Assembly (NCBI GenBank): GCA_964476705.1
Contig: CAYZBM010000037.1
Coordinates: 1-19,651, forward strand
DNA: 19,651 nt
DNA from: CAYZBM01 sp964476705
GTDB taxonomy: Bacteria > Pseudomonadota > Alphaproteobacteria > Rickettsiales > UBA6187
Reading direction: 5' to 3'
In this document: one piece after another, positions 15,974 to 19,651 of the stretch
Layout of the letters: each line of letters opens with the position of its first letter
Position numbering within the stretch: the stretch's first letter is position 1
The notes under the pieces: model-generated
What the model saw: only the letters and a program-made list of their open reading frames with translations
Database searches by the model: none
What the model was told of the DNA's origin: nothing
Program-made: the position numbers and the translations under genes

Positions 15974-17797
15974 ATGTGTGGAATAATTGGAATTATTGGC
16001 GAAAAAGAAGTTGCTCCTTTATTAATCGAAGGTTTAAGACGACTTGAATATAGGGGCTATGATTCAGCAGGCATTGCAACATTATATGATAGAAAATTAT
16101 TTTGCTCTAAAGCCAAGGGGAAATTATTAGAATTAAGTAAGGAATTAAGCAAAACTCCCTTAAAAGGAACATTAGGTATTGGCCATACTAGATGGGCAAC
16201 ACACGGCTTACCAACAGTTACCAATGCTCACCCCCATATAACTGATAAAGTTGGAGTAATTCATAACGGAATTATTGAAAACTTTAAAATACTCCGTGAT
16301 GAACTAGAAAAAGAAGGTTATAAATTTACTACCCAAACTGATACTGAAGTTATCCCAAAACTTATTACTAAGTTCTTAGATCAAAATTTATCTCCAAAAG
16401 AAGCCGTGGCCAGAACTTTAGAAAAATTGGAAGGGGCTTATGCTTTGGGTATATTATTTACCAGCGAAGATAACTTACTAATGGCAGCAAGACGCGGTTC
16501 ACCACTAGCTATAGGCTATGGTGACGGTGAAATGTATATAGCCTCAGATGCTTATGCTTTAGCACCTTTTACTAAAAGAGTTACTTATTTAAATGATGGC
16601 GACTATGCCGAAATCACCAGAACTTCAGTAACTATCTACGATCAGAATAATAAAAAAGTTATTCGTGATATAAAGCCTATTAGGATTAGCGACCAAGATG
16701 TTGGTAAAGGTGATTACGAGCATTATATGTTAAAAGAAATTTACGAACAACCTAGCGTTATTGGCCAAACCTTAAACTGTTTCTATAATCCAGTAACTAA
16801 AGATATAGCTTTACCTAAATTTCCTTTTTCGTTAAAGAAAATATCAAGAATAACTATAGTTGCTTGTGGCACTTCATATTATGCCGCAAATGTTGCTAAA
16901 TATTGGTTAGAAAATATCGCTAAAATTCCTACAGATATAGATATAGCTTCCGAATTTCGTTATAGCCAAAAAATTCTAGCAAAAAATGGTTTATGTATTT
17001 TTATTTCACAATCTGGAGAAACCGCAGATACTTTAGCAGCCTTACGTTATGCCAAAGAACAAAAACAAAGTATATTGTCAATTGTTAATAATTCTGAAAG
17101 TTCAATTGCCAGAGAATCTGATGCGGTATTACTAACTATAGCAGGACCTGAGATTGGAGTTGCCTCAACCAAAGCATTTACAACCCAATTAGTAACCCTA
17201 GCGTGCCTAACCTTAAATCTTGCTAAAGTACGAAATGCTATATTATCTGAGGAATTAAAAAACTTATCTTATGCTCTAGCTGAAGTACCAGCACGTGTTG
17301 TTGAAATATTAAACCATGACCATTCTTTACAAGAACTAGCTAAAGAGATCTCTAAAGCCCATGATGTTTTTTATATCGGTAGAGGGACCTCTTACCCAAT
17401 AGCGATGGAGGGGGCTTTAAAATTAAAAGAAATTTCTTATATTCATGCCGAAGGCATCGCCGCTGGTGAATTAAAACATGGCCCTATTGCACTTATTGAC
17501 GATAATGTTCCTGTTATTGTTATCGCACCTTATGATAAATTTTTTGAAAAAACAGCATCTAATGTTCAAGAAGTCGCGGCTCGCGGTGGTAAAGTAATTT
17601 TCTTAAGTGATCATGAGGGCATTAGTCACCTTAAAGATATTTCAAGCAAAGTTATAGAACTTCCTAAAGTAAATTCTTTTGTAACCCCTATTCTTTACGC
17701 AATTCCTATCCAATTATTAGCCTATCATATCGCTGTAATTAGAGGAACAGATGTTGATCAACCCAGAAATCTTGCTAAATCTGTAACTGTAGAGTAG
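15974..17797 (+). CDS. glmS: Glutamine-fructose-6-phosphate aminotransferase (isomerizing)
   Basis: This enzyme makes glucosamine-6-phosphate from fructose-6-phosphate and glutamine, the committed step toward UDP-GlcNAc for peptidoglycan and lipid A. The 607-residue product is full length. It has an N-terminal nucleophile glutaminase domain with Cys2 (MCGIIGI), YRGYDSAGI, GHTRWATHG and HNGIIENF, and two SIS sugar isomerase domains. SIS 1 has VACGTSYYAA and SQSGETADTL, and SIS 2 has IGRGTSYPIAMEGALKLKE and EGIAAGELKHGP. The C-tail ends PRNLAKSVTVE, which closes the sugar site. It begins 31 bases after hemY without an evident promoter or terminator between them, so it may be cotranscribed. There is no sign of a glmS ribozyme. 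Confidence 0.97.
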   Translation: MCGIIGIIGEKEVAPLLIEGLRRLEYRGYDSAGIATLYDRKLFCSKAKGKLLELSKELSKTPLKGTLGIGHTRWATHGLPTVTNAHPHITDKVGVIHNGIIENFKILRDELEKEGYKFTTQTDTEVIPKLITKFLDQNLSPKEAVARTLEKLEGAYALGILFTSEDNLLMAARRGSPLAIGYGDGEMYIASDAYALAPFTKRVTYLNDGDYAEITRTSVTIYDQNNKKVIRDIKPIRISDQDVGKGDYEHYMLKEIYEQPSVIGQTLNCFYNPVTKDIALPKFPFSLKKISRITIVACGTSYYAANVAKYWLENIAKIPTDIDIASEFRYSQKILAKNGLCIFISQSGETADTLAALRYAKEQKQSILSIVNNSESSIARESDAVLLTIAGPEIGVASTKAFTTQLVTLACLTLNLAKVRNAILSEELKNLSYALAEVPARVVEILNHDHSLQELAKEISKAHDVFYIGRGTSYPIAMEGALKLKEISYIHAEGIAAGELKHGPIALIDDNVPVIVIAPYDKFFEKTASNVQEVAARGGKVIFLSDHEGISHLKDISSKVIELPKVNSFVTPILYAIPIQLLAYHIAVIRGTDVDQPRNLAKSVTVE

Positions 17798-17812
17798 TAA
17801 AGCGTCTTCAAT

Positions 17813-17841
17813 TTGCAAATAAAGGTTGCGGGCAATATAAT
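17813..17841 (+). promoter_or_regulatory. Strong sigma-70 promoter of the autotransporter gene
   Basis: TTGCAA (17813-17818), exactly 17 bases, then a perfect TATAAT (17836-17841). A start near 17848 would give a 60-base leader before the ATG at 17908. It begins 16 bases after the glmS stop codon; no terminator for glmS is visible. Confidence 0.75.
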
Positions 17842-17907
17842 TCTCATTATAAAATAAATCTTAAATGATAATCTGTTAATAAAATGCTTTAATTTAAGGT
17901 CTATATC

Positions 17908-19518
17908 ATGAGAACTAAGAGTAGAAATAATTTTATTATCTATAGTTTATATACTGGCATTATTTTATTTAGCATTAATGCAAATGCTAGCCCTTCTACG
18001 GCTATACAAAGTACAAGATCTGATGGTACTATAACAAATAATAGCTCCCTAACATCTGGCGACCAGATAGGAATAATAATTAATTCCGGCGACACAAATA
18101 ATATTGTCGATAACAATGGTTCTATAACTGCTAATGATGCCACCACTATTTTAAACGAAGCTGACGGAACCACGATAAATAATAGAGGTTTATTACATGG
18201 TAATGGCAATAATAGCGTTGAAGAAAGTAGTACTATGATTAGCTCGGGAAGTAATTTAACATTAAATAATTTCGGTTCTATAATCGCAACTGGAACTTTG
18301 GCTGCGGCAGTAGAAATAAGCGGAGATGATTTTATTATAAACAATAGTGGTTCTATAAAAAATGCTAATGGTGTTGCAATAGCTACTTTCGCTAATAATG
18401 GCAATATAATTCTAAATGAAGGTTCTCTTATTATTGGTAATATTACAACCACCGGCACCAACAATACCCTAACCTTAAATTTAGGCTCTGGTAAATCTTA
18501 TGCTTACACTACCTCTGGGGAGTGGAATCTAATTGATTTAGATAATAGGCCAGTGATTAAAGGTTCGGCGATAGCCGCAGGTATTGGTATTCAAGAAACC
18601 GCCGATGAAATGCTACATTTTAAAAATTCTTTAGTAGAAAATTCTTTAGAAAAAAGAAAAGAAAATAATATAACTTCTCAAAAAGATAATAATGGTCATG
18701 AAATTTGGCTAGATCCATATGCCGCTAAACAAACTAGAGAGGCTGATAGCTCAGAGCCAACTATGAATAAATATACTTCAAGCATTAGAGGAATAACAGT
18801 TGGTACTAAGCTCAATAGCGATAAAAAAATAGATGCTATAGTTAATATCTCGCAAAATGATTTAAATATTGATCAGGGAAGCCAAAAACTACAAAGTCAA
18901 TCTATAGAAGTAGGTTTACTTGCTTCTGATTTAGCTGATTATAATAATCTAAAAATTTCTGGAAAATTATTACTTGGCTATACTGATAATGATGCAACCA
19001 GAACAGTTTTAACTAATACTAGTGATACTGGCTCTAGCCTTGTTACCGCTAATTATAATAGTTATGATTTTTTAGTAGGTCCCAATGCTCATTATAATTA
19101 TAGATTAAATCAAAAAAATATTTTAAATTTAAATGCCGGATTAGATTTAGCCTTACAACATACTGGAAGTTATAATGAGAGTGCTTATTTTTCTTGGAAA
19201 GATAGAACTTTAACCGAAACTTCTGGGAATTTTGATATAGGAATTACTCATAATCAAAATGAGTCTTTAAGTTTCTGGTCAAAAATTGGCGTAGATGCTC
19301 GTACGGTATTAAGTGGGAAAGCTTCTCATTATAAAGCTGAAAATACCGAAGTTAGCTTTAGTCGAGGGAATTTTAATGATACTAATTTCTTTGCCCAAAT
19401 TGGCGCTAACTATAATATAGAAAGCTATCTATCATCTTATATTTCCTTAGCTGCAGGAAAAAGCTTAAATAACGTTACTACCAAACAAGGTAATGTTGGT
19501 ATGAAGGTAAATTTCTAA
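17908..19518 (+). CDS. Small autotransporter (type Va secretion) with repeat-built passenger
   Basis: This 536-residue protein has a signal peptide (hydrophobic about 9-23, likely cut after Ala27 in ANA-S). A Ser/Thr/Asn/Gly-rich passenger (about 28-215) is made of six imperfect units of 23-29 residues centred on N-x-G-S-I at residues 46, 71, 94, 123, 148 and 172. A linker with a helical stretch (about 225-255) leads to a C-terminal autotransporter beta-barrel (about 265-536) of alternating amphipathic strands ending in NVGMKVNF, with the terminal Phe expected of BAM substrates. The passenger has few charged residues and no Cys, as for a right-handed beta-helix. At under 200 residues it is short for a classical autotransporter. 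AAGG lies 9 bases before the ATG. The surface role (adhesion or other) cannot be inferred. Confidence 0.88.
   Translation: MRTKSRNNFIIYSLYTGIILFSINANASPSTAIQSTRSDGTITNNSSLTSGDQIGIIINSGDTNNIVDNNGSITANDATTILNEADGTTINNRGLLHGNGNNSVEESSTMISSGSNLTLNNFGSIIATGTLAAAVEISGDDFIINNSGSIKNANGVAIATFANNGNIILNEGSLIIGNITTTGTNNTLTLNLGSGKSYAYTTSGEWNLIDLDNRPVIKGSAIAAGIGIQETADEMLHFKNSLVENSLEKRKENNITSQKDNNGHEIWLDPYAAKQTREADSSEPTMNKYTSSIRGITVGTKLNSDKKIDAIVNISQNDLNIDQGSQKLQSQSIEVGLLASDLADYNNLKISGKLLLGYTDNDATRTVLTNTSDTGSSLVTANYNSYDFLVGPNAHYNYRLNQKNILNLNAGLDLALQHTGSYNESAYFSWKDRTLTETSGNFDIGITHNQNESLSFWSKIGVDARTVLSGKASHYKAENTEVSFSRGNFNDTNFFAQIGANYNIESYLSSYISLAAGKSLNNVTTKQGNVGMKVNF
18034..18438 (+). repeat. Coding repeats of the autotransporter passenger
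   Basis: The Gly-Ser-Ile (or equivalent) codons start at 18043, 18118, 18187, 18274, 18349 and 18421, giving unit lengths of 25, 23, 29, 25 and 24 codons. The core GGTTCTATA is identical at DNA level in three of them (18118, 18274, 18349), and GGTTCTCTT occurs in the last. The units are clearly diverged, so this is an old rather than fresh tandem expansion. Confidence 0.7.
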
Positions 19519-19605
19519 TGAGAGTGTTAAGAGTATTCAAATAACTATCTTATATAGTTGCCCGTGAAAAAACATCTTACGATATTTTTTAAAGTGCAAT
19601 AATGA

Positions 19606-19643
19606 ATAATCTATACTCAGGGTAGGCCCTACGTATAGATTAT
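19606..19643. repeat. Long palindrome after the autotransporter gene
   Basis: ATAATCTATAC (19606-19616) and GTATAGATTAT (19633-19643) are perfect 11-bp arms. Inside, after a 2x2 mismatch, AGGG (19619-19622) pairs with CCCT (19627-19630) around TAGG. It lies 88 bases after the stop codon. No U-tract follows within the window on the plus strand, so it may be a terminator stem, a DNA-binding palindrome or a dispersed palindromic repeat. A smaller hairpin, AACTAT/ATAGTT, is at 19543-19559. Confidence 0.5.
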
Positions 19644-19651
19644 AAATTCTT

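Noticed and set aside
15700..15980. glmS ribozyme upstream of glmS
   Set aside because: Only 31 bases separate hemY and glmS, and glmS ribozymes are a Gram-positive feature; there is no room for one.
17865..17873. ATGATAATC resembling half of a Fur box upstream of the autotransporter
   Set aside because: Only about 11 of 19 consensus positions match and the second half-site is absent. In AT-rich sequence this is expected by chance.
17940..18464. A 174-codon minus-strand frame opposite the autotransporter passenger
   Set aside because: It is a hydrophobic shadow caused by the repetitive Asn/Gly/Ser codons on the plus strand, without start signals.

Overview
The window is AT-rich (about one third G+C by eye) and densely packed. 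It looks like a chromosomal segment of an alphaproteobacterium, and the base composition suggests a host-associated one, such as a relative of the Rickettsiales or Holosporales; that placement is inference. Three gene orders typical of Alphaproteobacteria occur side by side: aroA-cmk-rpsA; rne divergent from amiC-mrcA-prfB; and hemC-hemD-mic60-hemY. The AroA sequence resembles the class II (Agrobacterium CP4-like) enzymes.

Layout. 1-147: a nested inverted repeat, then the rpsA terminator. 148-6161, minus strand: rne (RNase E/G), aroA (shikimate pathway), cmk (CMP kinase) and rpsA (ribosomal protein S1), transcribed right to left; aroA and cmk overlap by 4 bases. 6162-6522: divergent intergenic region, including a GC-richer, foldable leader upstream of rne. 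6523-11463, plus strand: amiC (periplasmic amidase), mrcA (penicillin-binding protein 1A) and prfB (release factor 2, with the programmed +1 frameshift). An apparently bidirectional terminator follows. 11539-11733, minus strand: a 64-residue two-helix membrane protein of unknown function with an excellent promoter and ribosome binding site. 11923-15942, plus strand: hemC, a hemD interrupted by one in-frame TAG, a Mic60/mitofilin-like inner-membrane protein with its own promoter, and hemY. 15974-17797: glmS. 17908-19518: a small type V autotransporter with its own strong promoter, followed by a long palindrome at the window edge.

How the genes fit together. Much of the window serves cell-envelope construction: glmS makes glucosamine-6-phosphate for peptidoglycan and LPS, mrcA polymerises and crosslinks peptidoglycan, amiC splits it at division, and the autotransporter inserts in the outer membrane. 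The rest covers RNA and translation (rne, rpsA, prfB, cmk), aromatic biosynthesis (aroA) and tetrapyrrole synthesis (hemC, hemD, hemY).

Most worth a second look: the small membrane protein at 11539-11733, the nonsense codon in an otherwise intact hemD, the structured rne leader, and the repeat-built passenger of the autotransporter. I found no CRISPR array, insertion sequence, tRNA, rRNA or obvious defence or mobile system.
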